A stretch of 64,000 nucleotides of DNA, taken from NCBI GenBank assembly GCA_016722065.1, contig JADKGX010000001.1, positions 1,550,001 to 1,614,000 on the forward strand, read 5' to 3'. This document shows, piece after piece, positions 16,427-26,300 of this stretch. The notes under the pieces were generated by a model. That model was not told where the DNA came from. It ran no database searches and saw only the letters and a list, made by a program, of their open reading frames with translations. The first letter of the stretch is position 1; the number at the start of each line of letters is the position of its first letter. This stretch comes from Planctomycetota bacterium. Lineage in GTDB: Bacteria; Planctomycetota; UBA8742; UBA2392. Both the position numbers and the translations under genes were made by a program.

Positions 16427-16629
16427 GGGCTGAGTGTAAGGGTGGCAGGTCGCTGGCCGCTAGACGGTGATTGCGCTGGGGGTTTGGCCGCTGGGGAAGC
16501 CATGGCCCGCGCTTTCATCAACTTCCAAACCACGACCATCGACCAAAGACTGTCTACCAGCGACTTGAACCAGAACCCCGAAAAGTGCTAGACCATCCGC
16601 ACAGCAAGCCAGCACCCAAGGACAATCCC

Positions 16630-17124
16630 ATGGCCGACAGCAGCTTTGACATCATGGCAACCTGCGACACCAACGAAGTCGACAACGCACACCAGCAGGC
16701 CCTGAAAGAAATCGCCAACCGGTGGGATTTCAAAGGCAAGACCGCGCAACTGGATTGGGACAAGAAAGAAAAGAAGATCACCCTGCTGGCCACCGACAAA
16801 ACCGTGCTGGACGCCATGCTGGACATTTTCCGCACCAAGCTGGCCAAGCGCGGCGTCAACCTCAAGGCCATGGAACTCAAATCCGAAGAACCAGCCACCG
16901 GCCAGGGCATTCGCCAGATCTATACCCTGATTGAGGGTATCCCCAGCGAGAAAGCCAAGCTGATCACCAAGATGGTGAAGGAAAAGAAGTTCAAGGTCCA
17001 GGCCAGCATCCAGGGCGACGTCGTACGCGTCACGGCCAAAAGCCGCGACGAACTTCAAGCCGTACAGCAGGCCGTGCGCGAAATGGACCTGCCCCTGCCC
17101 ATCAGCTTTGGCAACTACCGTTAG
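16630..17124 (+). CDS. yajQ: YajQ-family nucleotide-binding protein
   Basis: 164 residues, full-length for the family: N-terminal SSFDIMATCDTNEVDNA, central WDFKGK, and C-terminal VQASIQGDVVRVTAKSRDELQ...LPISFGNYR. YajQ proteins have two RNP-like domains; some bind cyclic di-GMP and act with transcription factors, others bind RNA or nucleotides. The start at 16630 is the family start; the longer upstream frame is not conserved-looking. Confidence 0.95.
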   Translation: MADSSFDIMATCDTNEVDNAHQQALKEIANRWDFKGKTAQLDWDKKEKKITLLATDKTVLDAMLDIFRTKLAKRGVNLKAMELKSEEPATGQGIRQIYTLIEGIPSEKAKLITKMVKEKKFKVQASIQGDVVRVTAKSRDELQAVQQAVREMDLPLPISFGNYR

Positions 17125-17249
17125 TGGCAAGGCGGCCGTCTGAAGTCCGCAGCAACTGCCGGACGTTTCCGTGCCAGCAATGCGTTAACCTGAACCGCCC
17201 GTTGGCGGTTCGCCCTTGCTGCTGACTACTGACTGCCGACTGCGTTACC

Positions 17250-18671
17250 ATGAATGCCCCCGTAAACCTTTCGCGCCTTCCGGCCGTGCTGTTTGCGCCC
17301 GATGGCACCCGCCGAGTCGATTACCGCGCGGTGCTGGTGCTGGCCTGGCCGCTGCTGGTGAACACCGGGCTGCAGGCGATACTGAACCTGACCGACACCT
17401 GGTTTCTGGGCCAGGTTTCCGTCGATGCCCTCGCGGCTGTGGGCGGCATTTTCTTTCTGGTGCTGGTTTTCATTGTGCTGATTGGCGGCGTGGGCCATGC
17501 CACGCAGACCATGGCCGCCCAAGCCTATGGCGCCGGTGCCCGCCCGCGCGCGGCCAGCTACGCCTGGAACGGCCTGTGGGCCACGCTGGCAACGGCGCCG
17601 CTGTTTGTGGGCCTGGCATTTTGCGGCCCATGGTTCCTGCAACCCTTTGGGCTGGCACCACAGGTCAACACACTGGCCCTGGAATACTGGTTCCCGCGCA
17701 TGGCGGGCGGTTTTCTGGGTGTGGCCATCTGGGCCGTGGCGGGCTTCTTCAATGGTGTCGGGCGCACGCGCCTGCCACTTCTGGTGATGGTGCTGGTGGC
17801 CATCAGCAACGCCGCGCTGAACCAGTTGATGATCTTTGAATTGGGTTGGGGCGTTGCCGGCGCGGCCTGGGCAACCGTGGCGGCGCAAGGCCTTGGCGTG
17901 CTGGCGCTGGCCGCGGCACTGTTAACGCGCACCATGCAAACCGATTTTCAATCGCGGCGGGTACTGCGCCCGCGGCTGCGGCGCATCTGGGCGCTGATGG
18001 CGCTGGGTTTTCCCATGGGCCTGCACGGCACAGCTGACTTGCTGGGCTTTGCGCTGTTTCAGCTCATGATCGCGCGTGTGGGGCCGGTGCATGCGGCTTC
18101 CAGCCAGGTGGTCATGATGGTGACCAGTGTCTGTTACATGCCCGCCATTGGCATTGCCCTGGCTGGCACAACGCTGGTGGGCCAAAGCATTGGCGCCGGT
18201 GACAAAGACTGGGCCCAGCGCACCGGCAGTGCCGTGATCAAGCTGGGCGTGGCCTACATGGGCGGGCTGGGACTGTTGCTGGCCGCCGCCGGGCCCTGGG
18301 TGCTGCCCCTGTTTGTGCAGGCCAGCGACCCCCACGCCACAGAAATGGTGCAACTTGGCGGCACACTGTTATGGATCGCGGCTGGTTATCAGGTGTTTGA
18401 CGCGCTGAACCTGGGCGCGGCATTTTGCCTGCGCGGCGCCGGCGACGTGAAGTTTCCGGCGATCATGCTGGCGATTCTGGCCTGGCTGGTATTTGTGCCG
18501 CTGACCCACATGCTGACCTTTGCCCCGGGCCAGGGGCTGGTCGATTTTCTGCCCCAGTACGGCATGGGCAGCCAGGGCGCCTGGACCGCTGCGCTGGTTT
18601 ACATAGCCCTGTTGGGCAGCGCGATGCTGTGGCGCTGGTGGGGCGGCCGCTGGAAGAAGATTGTGGTGTAA
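17250..18671 (+). CDS. MATE-family multidrug/Na+ antiporter
   Basis: 473-residue polytopic inner-membrane protein with about 12 predicted helices. The N-terminal half shows WPLLVNTGLQAILNLTDTWFLGQV...ALAAVGG, the MATE/DinF signature region, and the second half repeats the fold (GLHGTADLLGFALFQLMIARVGPVHAAS...SQVV). It would export cationic compounds using a Na+ or H+ gradient. It is preceded by a low-complexity CTGACTACTGACTGCCGACTG motif and followed by a similar motif before prmC. Confidence 0.88.
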   Translation: MNAPVNLSRLPAVLFAPDGTRRVDYRAVLVLAWPLLVNTGLQAILNLTDTWFLGQVSVDALAAVGGIFFLVLVFIVLIGGVGHATQTMAAQAYGAGARPRAASYAWNGLWATLATAPLFVGLAFCGPWFLQPFGLAPQVNTLALEYWFPRMAGGFLGVAIWAVAGFFNGVGRTRLPLLVMVLVAISNAALNQLMIFELGWGVAGAAWATVAAQGLGVLALAAALLTRTMQTDFQSRRVLRPRLRRIWALMALGFPMGLHGTADLLGFALFQLMIARVGPVHAASSQVVMMVTSVCYMPAIGIALAGTTLVGQSIGAGDKDWAQRTGSAVIKLGVAYMGGLGLLLAAAGPWVLPLFVQASDPHATEMVQLGGTLLWIAAGYQVFDALNLGAAFCLRGAGDVKFPAIMLAILAWLVFVPLTHMLTFAPGQGLVDFLPQYGMGSQGAWTAALVYIALLGSAMLWRWWGGRWKKIVV

Positions 18672-18796
18672 GGGTGGGAAGCCGGAAGTTGGCTGCCAGT
18701 GCAGGCGCCCCAAGCGATCGCCTTTGTTTCCTCACGACTCACGACCCACGACTGCCGCCTACTGCCTGCCGGCTGCCGACTCGCTTTACTAACCCC

Positions 18797-19645
18797 GTGC
18801 CCACCGTTGCCCAATCCATTCACCAATGGCGCGCGGCCTTTGCTGCCGCCGGCGTTGATTCCCCGCGCCTCACGATCGAGCTGCTGCTGGCCCACGTAAC
18901 GGGCCTGGATCGCGGGGCACTGATCGGCATGGGCAACCACGAACTGACGCCCGCGCAATCCGCACAACTGCAAGCATTGTGCGCACGCCGCGCCGCGCGC
19001 GAACCACTGGCTTATCTGCTGGGTCACTGGGATTTCTATGGCCGCCGGTTTGCCGTCAAGCCGGGTGTGTTGATCCCGCGCCCGGAAACCGAGGCAGTCA
19101 TCGACCTTGCCCGAAAGTTGCTGCCCCCTGGCGCACAGGGCTGGGCCGCCGACGCTGGTTGCGGGTCCGGCGCCCTGGCCGTGACGCTGGCACTGGAGTT
19201 TCCACATTTGCGTGTGGTCGCGACGGACCTTCACCCCACGCCGCTGCAAGTGACGGCCGAGAACGCCCGCGCCCTTGGCGTTTCTTCGCGGCTGGCACTT
19301 GTGCGCATGGACGCCCTGACAGGCCTGAAGCCGGCCGCGCTGTTTGACTTGATGGTAAGCAACCCGCCCTACGTCACGCCACAGGACTACCCCACCCTGC
19401 AACCCGAAGTGCGCGATTTTGAGCCACAGGAAGCCCTGGTCGGCGGACAGTCCGGGCTGATAATCCCTGAAACCATCGTGCACCAGGCCGCCGCACGCCT
19501 CAAACCAGGCGGCTGGCTGATTCTGGAACACGGCATGGAACAAGGCGCGGCATTGCGCCAGGCCGCAACCAGCGCCGGCTACAAAGACATTCGCACAGAA
19601 AAGGACTTTGCCGGGCTGGACCGCATACTGGTCGCCCAAGCCTGA
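18797..19645 (+). CDS. prmC: Peptide chain release factor N5-glutamine methyltransferase
   Basis: 282-residue SAM-dependent methyltransferase (PrmC/HemK) that methylates the Gln of the GGQ motif in release factors RF1/RF2. It has the N-terminal helical domain (TIELLLAHVTG...REPLAYLLGHWDFYG), LIPRPETE, the SAM motif AGCGSGALAV and catalytic NPPYV. The start is taken as GTG at 18797, which gives the family's normal length; upstream in-frame sequence is a translated low-complexity tract. prfA, the usual neighbour, is not next to it. Confidence 0.92.
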   Translation: MPTVAQSIHQWRAAFAAAGVDSPRLTIELLLAHVTGLDRGALIGMGNHELTPAQSAQLQALCARRAAREPLAYLLGHWDFYGRRFAVKPGVLIPRPETEAVIDLARKLLPPGAQGWAADAGCGSGALAVTLALEFPHLRVVATDLHPTPLQVTAENARALGVSSRLALVRMDALTGLKPAALFDLMVSNPPYVTPQDYPTLQPEVRDFEPQEALVGGQSGLIIPETIVHQAAARLKPGGWLILEHGMEQGAALRQAATSAGYKDIRTEKDFAGLDRILVAQA

Positions 19646-19749
19646 CGTGCCGGGGAAACGGGGAACCTGGCAGCCCGCACAGCCAGCCCAAAGTTCCCGC
19701 CGTCCAAACGCCGATAGTGCTTCGGCGACTTTGCGCCCAAGGAACTTCC

Positions 19750-21057
19750 ATGCCCAGCAAATATGTGATTCAAGGCGGTCAGACACTTTCTGGCAACGTC
19801 ACCATCAGTGGCAGCAAGAATGCCGCGTTGCCCATGATGGCCGCGGCGCTGCTGGCCAAGGGTGCCACCGTGCTGCGCAACGTGCCTGATTTGAGTGACG
19901 TTCGCCTGATGGCGCACATTCTGGAAACCCTGGGCTGCGATGTGACGCTGTTTCCGCAACCGGGCGTGGTGGTGATTGATGTGGTCGACGAAACGCCCGT
20001 CAAAGCACCCTATGAATTGGTAAGCGAAATGCGCGCCAGCTTTTGTGTGCTGGGCCCGCTGCTGTCGCGCCGGGGCGAAGCCCAGGTAAGCCAGCCCGGC
20101 GGCTGCACACTGGGCGAGCGCCCCGTAGACCTGCACGTCAAGGGCATTGCCGCCATTGGCAGCCAGGTGACGTTCGAACGCGGCGACGTTGTGGCCAAGG
20201 GCCGCCCCACCGGCGGGCGCGTTTACCTGGGCGGGGCAATGGGCCCCAGCGTGACCGGCACCGGCAACGTGATGTGCGCTGCCACGATGGGCACCGGCGT
20301 TACCGTGATTGACCAGGCCGCCTGCGAGCCCGAAATCGTCAACCTGGCCGAGATGCTGATTGCCATGGGCGCAAGAATCACCGGCCACGGCACCAGCCGC
20401 ATCGTCGTGGAGGGCGTGCGCGAGTTGCGCCCGGTAACGTTTGACGTGATCCCGGACCGCATTGAGGCCGGCACCTTCATGATTGCCGCGGCCATCACGC
20501 GCGGCGACATCACACTGGAACGCTGCGACCCCGACGTAATGCTGGCCCTGTTTGACAAGTTTGCCGAAATGGGCGTGCCGCATGAAAGGCTGGACGCAAC
20601 CACACTGCGCGTGAACTGCCCCAAGCGCGCCAAGGCCGCGGACATGACGACCCTGCCCTACCCGGGTTTCGCGACGGACCTGCAAAGCCCGCTGATGGCG
20701 CTGCTGTGCGTCAGTGAGGGCTACGCGCTGGTGGAAGAAAAGATTTACCCCGAACGCTTCATGCACGTGCCTGAATATCGCCGCCTGGGCGCCGAGATTC
20801 GCAAGCAGTTCAACACAGCGATTGTGACCGGCGTGACCAGGCTGCAAGGCGCACCGGTAGCCGCCACAGACCTGCGAGCCGGGGCCGGCTTGATCCTGCT
20901 GGGGCTGGTAGCCGAAGGCCAGACCGACGTGCTGAAAATCAGCCACGTAGACCGCGGCTACGACAACTTCCACGGCAAGCTAAGCCAACTGGGAGCCAGC
21001 ATCCAAAGGGTAGACTACCAACCCATGCGCAGAGCCGGTGACCGCCGGGCGGCGTGA
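19750..21057 (+). CDS. murA: UDP-N-acetylglucosamine 1-carboxyvinyltransferase
   Basis: 435-residue enolpyruvyl transferase that performs the first committed step of peptidoglycan synthesis (UDP-GlcNAc + PEP). The N-terminal SGSKNAALPMMAAALLA, the catalytic loop PGGCTLGERPVDLH with C119 (the residue alkylated by fosfomycin) and the C-terminal RAGAGLILLGLVAEG..HVDRGYDNF are present. C119 suggests fosfomycin sensitivity, unlike Asp-containing variants. It shows that this lineage makes peptidoglycan precursors. Lies 104 bases after prmC. Confidence 0.96.
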   Translation: MPSKYVIQGGQTLSGNVTISGSKNAALPMMAAALLAKGATVLRNVPDLSDVRLMAHILETLGCDVTLFPQPGVVVIDVVDETPVKAPYELVSEMRASFCVLGPLLSRRGEAQVSQPGGCTLGERPVDLHVKGIAAIGSQVTFERGDVVAKGRPTGGRVYLGGAMGPSVTGTGNVMCAATMGTGVTVIDQAACEPEIVNLAEMLIAMGARITGHGTSRIVVEGVRELRPVTFDVIPDRIEAGTFMIAAAITRGDITLERCDPDVMLALFDKFAEMGVPHERLDATTLRVNCPKRAKAADMTTLPYPGFATDLQSPLMALLCVSEGYALVEEKIYPERFMHVPEYRRLGAEIRKQFNTAIVTGVTRLQGAPVAATDLRAGAGLILLGLVAEGQTDVLKISHVDRGYDNFHGKLSQLGASIQRVDYQPMRRAGDRRAA

Positions 21058-21113
21058 ACAAGAAACGGGCGGGCCGCGAACTTGACGGTGCGTTCTGGAA
21101 CCAGATGCCGGCC

Positions 21114-21593
21114 TTAGCTGGCCGCGGCGGGGCCGTCGATTTGCTGGCTTGAGCTTGTCTCCGGCGGATACTCGATTTCAACGTACAGCTTGAAGCGCCC
21201 CTGCGCGATGCGGCGGGGGCCCGCGCTGGCCGTTACGTCAAACAGGCCCATGCCGTCCATGCGGCGCAGGCACCGGGCTTGAACCTCCAGCGTCTCGCCT
21301 ACCTGGACTTGCGCCTCGATCTTCACGCCGGTCAACCCGGTCAGGTAACCGCGAATCACACGTCCCTGCTTGCTGCGGGCATACAGCGCGTCGCCGGCGG
21401 CTATTGTCTGGGCAATGCATTCCAGCAATGCCGCGTCGTCCAGGCCGCGCTGAGACACAAAGGGCTGGCCTGCCAGCACGGTGCGGCGGGCGATGATGAC
21501 CTCCGGTCCGAATTCTGTTACTTCGTCGATCAGCACCATCGGCGGCCGGTGCGGGATCAAGGTGCGAAAATCAGCAGGGGGTGGCAGGGCCAT
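21114..21593 (-). CDS. Hotdog-fold 3-hydroxyacyl-ACP dehydratase-like protein
   Basis: 159 residues with a FabZ/FabA-type hotdog fold: PHRPPMVLIDEV carries the catalytic-type His, LLECIAQTIAA the central helix with a Glu, and RGYLTGLTGVKIEAQVQVGETL the following strands. It is closest in pattern to the ApeP/ApeI-like stand-alone dehydratases that accompany unusual fatty-acid or aryl-polyene-type pathways, but no such cluster is adjacent. The start at 21593 avoids overlap with the divergent glycosyltransferase gene; a longer form to 21710 is possible. Confidence 0.72.
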   Translation of the reverse strand: MALPPPADFRTLIPHRPPMVLIDEVTEFGPEVIIARRTVLAGQPFVSQRGLDDAALLECIAQTIAAGDALYARSKQGRVIRGYLTGLTGVKIEAQVQVGETLEVQARCLRRMDGMGLFDVTASAGPRRIAQGRFKLYVEIEYPPETSSSQQIDGPAAAS

Positions 21594-21678
21594 GGCCCCA
21601 GCCTGCGGCAGGCAAAAACCAAAATCAACCCGTTGCAACCTGTGCACCATGCCGCGACACTGAAACGGGGCCGTTTTC

Positions 21679-23055
21679 ATGCCAGAGGTATGCTTGTCTA
21701 AACCAGCCATTGATGCCGCCAGCGGCTACTGCGTGGTCGTTCCTACCTACAATAATGCGGGCACGTTGCGCCGCGTCATCGAAGGCGCATTGGCCGTGGC
21801 CGAAACCGTCATTGTCGTCGACGACGGCTGCACCGACGATACGGTCAACATTCTGCGCGACCTGCCCGTGATTGCTGTGCACCACGGCCGCAACCGCGGC
21901 AAGGGCGTGGCGCTGCGCACAGGCTTCAAGAAAGCCGCAGAGCTTGGTTACACCCACGCCGTAACCATCGACAGCGACGGCCAGCATTACCCCGACGAAA
22001 TCGAAACGCTGGTTCATGCCAGCCGGGCTGAGCCCGACGCCCTGGTAATCGGCGCGCGCGACATGAGTGGCGAACACGTGCCCAAGAGGTCCAGTTTCGG
22101 GCGCATGTTCAGCAACTACTGGCTGAAGGTCGCCACCGGGCTGGATGTTGGCGATACGCAAAGCGGCTTTCGCGTCTACCCGCTGCGGCACGCCAACCGT
22201 TTGTTCTGCTGGGGCCGGCGCTTTACCTATGAGTGCGAAATCATCATTCGCATGGCCTGGGGCGGCTGCCCGATCCTGAATGTGCCGGTAAAAGTTTACT
22301 ACCCGCCCAAGTCGGAACGGGTGACGCACTTTGACCCCTTTTGGGACAACGTGCGTTTCAGTTGCCTGTACCTGTATGCCAACTTCAGCCACCTGCTGGT
22401 GCCCTTGCCGCACAAGCGACTGGTGCGCCGCAAGGAACCACTGTGGCAGGGCAGTATCGGCGCAAGCCTGGGCGCGGCCTGGCGGCGGGCCAAGCGGCTG
22501 GCCGCCCTGCCCGAAGACCTTCAACTTACAGGCGGCCCGCACAAGCGCTTTCGTGCCCTGTTGAAGTACCTTGTGCACGAAAAGAACACGCCCGGCGAAC
22601 TTGGCCTGTCTGTCGGCATTGGTGCGTTCTGGGGCTGCAGCCCCTGGATTGGCTTTCACTGGATGCTGGCGCTGTATTCCGCCACCCGAGTACACCTCAA
22701 CCGCGTTGCCTGCGTGGCAGCGACCAATGTCAGCTTCGGCCCGCTGACTGGCGCGCTTGCCTTTGCATCGATCTGGCTGGGCAAGTTGATGCTGGGCCAG
22801 CCGTTTCTTTTCCCGCGCACAACCAACTGGCGGCTGTTGAGTACCTTTGCCTGGCACAGCCTTGGCGCCTGGGTGCTGGGCAGTGTCGTGATCGGCCTGG
22901 CCGCCAGCTTTGCCTTCGGACTGGGCACTTTGTATGGCGTACGCGCACTGCGCCGGCGCAAGCAGGCCGCCGAAAACCCGACACCAGCCAGCCCACAAGC
23001 CCAATCGGACCCCGAGTTGCAGGCCCTTGCCCAGCCCCAGGGCAGCGGGGCGTGA
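21679..23055 (+). CDS. GT2 glycosyltransferase fused to DUF2062
   Basis: 458 residues. Residues 10-240 form a GT-A glycosyltransferase family 2 domain similar to dolichol-/polyprenyl-phosphate mannosyltransferases (VVPTYNNAGTLRRVI, VDDGCTDDT, NRGKGVALRTGF, DSDGQHYPDEIE, DTQSGFRVYPL). Residues ~290-440 form a DUF2062 membrane domain (TPGELGLSVGIGAFWGCSPW) with several helices. This fusion is widespread and is thought to transfer sugars to lipid carriers at the inner membrane. It diverges from the hotdog gene. Confidence 0.88.
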   Translation: MPEVCLSKPAIDAASGYCVVVPTYNNAGTLRRVIEGALAVAETVIVVDDGCTDDTVNILRDLPVIAVHHGRNRGKGVALRTGFKKAAELGYTHAVTIDSDGQHYPDEIETLVHASRAEPDALVIGARDMSGEHVPKRSSFGRMFSNYWLKVATGLDVGDTQSGFRVYPLRHANRLFCWGRRFTYECEIIIRMAWGGCPILNVPVKVYYPPKSERVTHFDPFWDNVRFSCLYLYANFSHLLVPLPHKRLVRRKEPLWQGSIGASLGAAWRRAKRLAALPEDLQLTGGPHKRFRALLKYLVHEKNTPGELGLSVGIGAFWGCSPWIGFHWMLALYSATRVHLNRVACVAATNVSFGPLTGALAFASIWLGKLMLGQPFLFPRTTNWRLLSTFAWHSLGAWVLGSVVIGLAASFAFGLGTLYGVRALRRRKQAAENPTPASPQAQSDPELQALAQPQGSGA

Positions 23056-23296
23056 CAAGCCCGGCAGCGCCTTGATCCCATCCTGACTTGCTGCGTGGCG
23101 CCAAAATCAGTTGCCAAAAGCACTTGCGGAGAGTGCGTGGCGAATTGCGGTAATTCTGTGGCGATGCCCCGACGCGTTGGCACACTCCGAAACACACTTA
23201 GTTCTGCAAAAGGTGACGGAACAGTCTTTGGGCTGGTTCATCACGGCAACGTACAACTTACAAACACGTAACTGGCAATCCCGAAAGGCCACTCGG

Positions 23297-23318
23297 CCCG
23301 CCGGGATATCCGCGCGGG
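23297..23318 (+). promoter_or_regulatory. Hairpin in the leader of the surface-protein gene
   Basis: CCCGCCGG...CCGCGCGGG forms a bulged 8-bp stem 21 bases before the start codon of the 1213-residue protein. The whole 283-base gap (23056-23338) has no gene; besides this hairpin I see only a lower-GC stretch near 23170-23280 that may hold the promoter. I do not recognise a riboswitch. Confidence 0.3.
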
Positions 23319-23338
23319 TCCACCCCTGAGGGGAAAAC

Positions 23339-26300
23339 ATGATCAACAGAAACGTCAATGTCTTGCTGTCCCTGTTGCTGGCTGTGGCCGCGCCCTGTGC
23401 CATCGCCCAGACCGTTCAGTTTGAAGCCGAACCCAACAACAGCGTGGCAGCGGCCAATGCCATCACCTTGACCAACAACGTGGCCAAGGTCAGTGCCAAC
23501 GTCTATCCCAACGCCGATGAAGACTTCTATTCGTTCACCGTAGCGGCGGCAGGCAAGGCCTATGTGTCAACCCAGACCTCGTACTCCTCCAGCGCCAGCA
23601 CCGATTCGATCATTGAAGTCATTGGCACCAACGGAACCACGGTGCTGGAGACGGACAATGACGATGGCACCTTTGGAGCGCTGTCTTCCGTCATTGCAGG
23701 TGTAAACCTGCCTGCGGCTGGAACCTACTTCATCCGGGTACGGCACAATTCAGCCACCACACAGTTGCGCGGCTACGACCTTTATGTATCCGTACAGACT
23801 GGCGCGCCCACCGCAGAAGTAGAAGCCAACGACACTCCGGCCACAGCCAACGCCGTGCCGGCCAGCGGGTATATCAGCGGCCTGTGCAACCCGGCGGCCA
23901 ACCAGGACTTCTTTTCGATCGCGCTGAATCAGGGCGACACACTGTTTGCCATGATGGACTGCGACCCCGAACGTGATGCCGTGACATTCAATGGCCGCGT
24001 GGGCCTGGGTATCTTCGCGGGCAGCCAATTGCTGGTCGTGTCGGATGCCAGTGTGACTTCGCCCAACGGCGAGGCGTTCTTCATGACTGTGGCCGTTTCT
24101 GGCAGCTATGTGGTGTTTGTCGACGATAACGGAACCACCGGCTCCGCCACCGCAACGTACGGCCTGAGCGTGGGCGTGATCCCGGCCCCGACCGCGACCT
24201 TGAGTACCTTCACAAACGCCACCCCCGTGGCGATTCCGGCCGCCGGTGGACAGGTCACGTCCGTAATCAACATTGGCCAAAGCCTGCGCATCCGCAAGAT
24301 CGGCCTGGCGATTGACCTGACCCACGCGCTGATGGCCGACCTCGACGTTTCCCTGATCGCCCCGGCTGGCAACGAGATTCACCTGTTCACGGACATCGGC
24401 TCTGCGGCGACGGGCGGCCAGACAGTAATGCAGATGGGCCTGAGTGACGACGCTGCCATTCCGCCGTCGTTCACCGTGGTCGCTGGCATGATCTACCAGC
24501 CGGAAATTGTCACCAAACTCGACATGCTGCAGGGCCAGAACACCCTGGGTAACTGGACCCTGGTGGTACGCGACGACACCAACAACGCCAGCGGAGGCAC
24601 GCTGAACGGCTGGTCTTTGATCGTGGAAGAAGAACCCGCCAAGGCCGCACCGGCTACGGGGTTTTCTTACACCACCGTCTTCAGCACGGATTTTGAATCC
24701 GGCGCCGCCGGCTTTACGCACAGCGCTTCGGCGGGCACGGACAACTGGGCCCTGGGCATGCCCAACACGGTGGTGGCAGGCATGGCCCCGTTCACCGCAG
24801 CGCGCAGCGGCTCAAACTGCTTCAAGACCAACCTGACCGGCGGCTATACCGCAAGCAGCAGCATGGAACTGGTTTCGCCCAACATCGATTTGACCGGTGT
24901 GGTCGCGCCTGTCTATGTGGATTGGGGCATGGCCCACCAGGTGGAAAACGCGACCTTTGACCACATGTTTGTCGAAGTGCGCGAAGTGGGTGGCGCCAGC
25001 GCGATCTTCCGGGCCTGGGAATGGCTGGGAGCCACGCCGACTCAATCCATGGGCACGCCAGCCACCACCGTGCAGTTTTCGCACGGTTGGGGTCTGCACA
25101 GCGCCCGCATTGACGCCTTTGCCGGCAAGATCATCCAGGTTGTGTTTCACCTCGACTGCGACGCTTCCGTGCAGTTGTCGGGCATGTTGATTGACGACGT
25201 CAGTGTTGTTGGTGCAGTCGGCACGCCCGAGATCGATGTCTATGACGCGCCCACTGGCGGCACGCTGCTTTCCACACCCGCTGCCATCACTGGCGTCAAC
25301 TGCGGTCCTTCGGGTACCGCGCTGGTTTACCGCGCTGAAAACGTCGGCACGGCCAACCTGACCTTCCCCGGCACGGCCTTGACACTGGCTGGCAGCACCG
25401 GCCCGGTCACTGTCACGTTCACCCAGCCGACTTCACCCGTTGCTCCGGCTGGCAACACTCCGTTCACCATCACGATTACGGCCACGGGCAACGGGGCGTT
25501 TACAGCCACCGTGAACCTGGCCAGCAACGACGCCAACGAGAACCCCTACGTCTTCAACATCAGCGGCAACGCCTCCGTCAATGCGCCGCCGACACTGGCC
25601 CTGGCTGGCGGCACCAGCTTTACCGCTGGTTCAGACTTCGGCCTTTCGCTGAACCCGGCCGCGGCACTTGCCAACGCTGACTTGACCTTTGACGACAGCA
25701 CAGGCACCGACGACGTAGACGTCACGATCACCTTCACCGGTGGCCCGATGGGCAGCACGCCCCCGACGGGCATCACTGCCCCCACGGGCGGCACCACGGT
25801 GGCGGCCTCGCTGCCCGGTACGCTTTCCTGGACCGGCACAGCCGACGCAGCCAACACGCCTGGCACCTACACCTGGCAGGTTTCGCTGGACGACGGCACC
25901 ACCGTCGTCAACTACGACGTGGATATCACCATCACCGACGTTGCCCCAACCCACGTTGCCGCCGCCGGCCAGCCCGGCACGGCTGACGGCAGCGTAGCCA
26001 ACCCCTACGAGGCCACGTACACCGAGGGCTTGGGCACAGCCGTGACAGTCGACCTGGCTACGGTCAGCGACGCAAACACCGGCCAAAGCTTGAGCATCAC
26101 CAACGTCAACCAGACCAGTGGTCCCTCCACCGGTTCGGGTTTCACCTTCACCTTGAACTCGGGCACCACGTTGCGCATCGCCCCCACGGCGACTCTCAAC
26201 GCCTCGGATGTCGGCCTGCAGGTGTTTGACGTAACCGTCAGCGACGGCACCAACCCGGTTGTCATCACCGTGGAAGCAACGGTCAACGCGGCGATTGTGT

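Noticed and set aside
19579..20973. Minus-strand 464-codon frame
   Set aside because: Shadow of murA; rich in His and Gln without motifs.
23056..23338. Cyclic di-GMP or other riboswitch in the leader of the surface protein
   Set aside because: Only a short bulged hairpin is visible; no conserved aptamer motif could be identified by eye.
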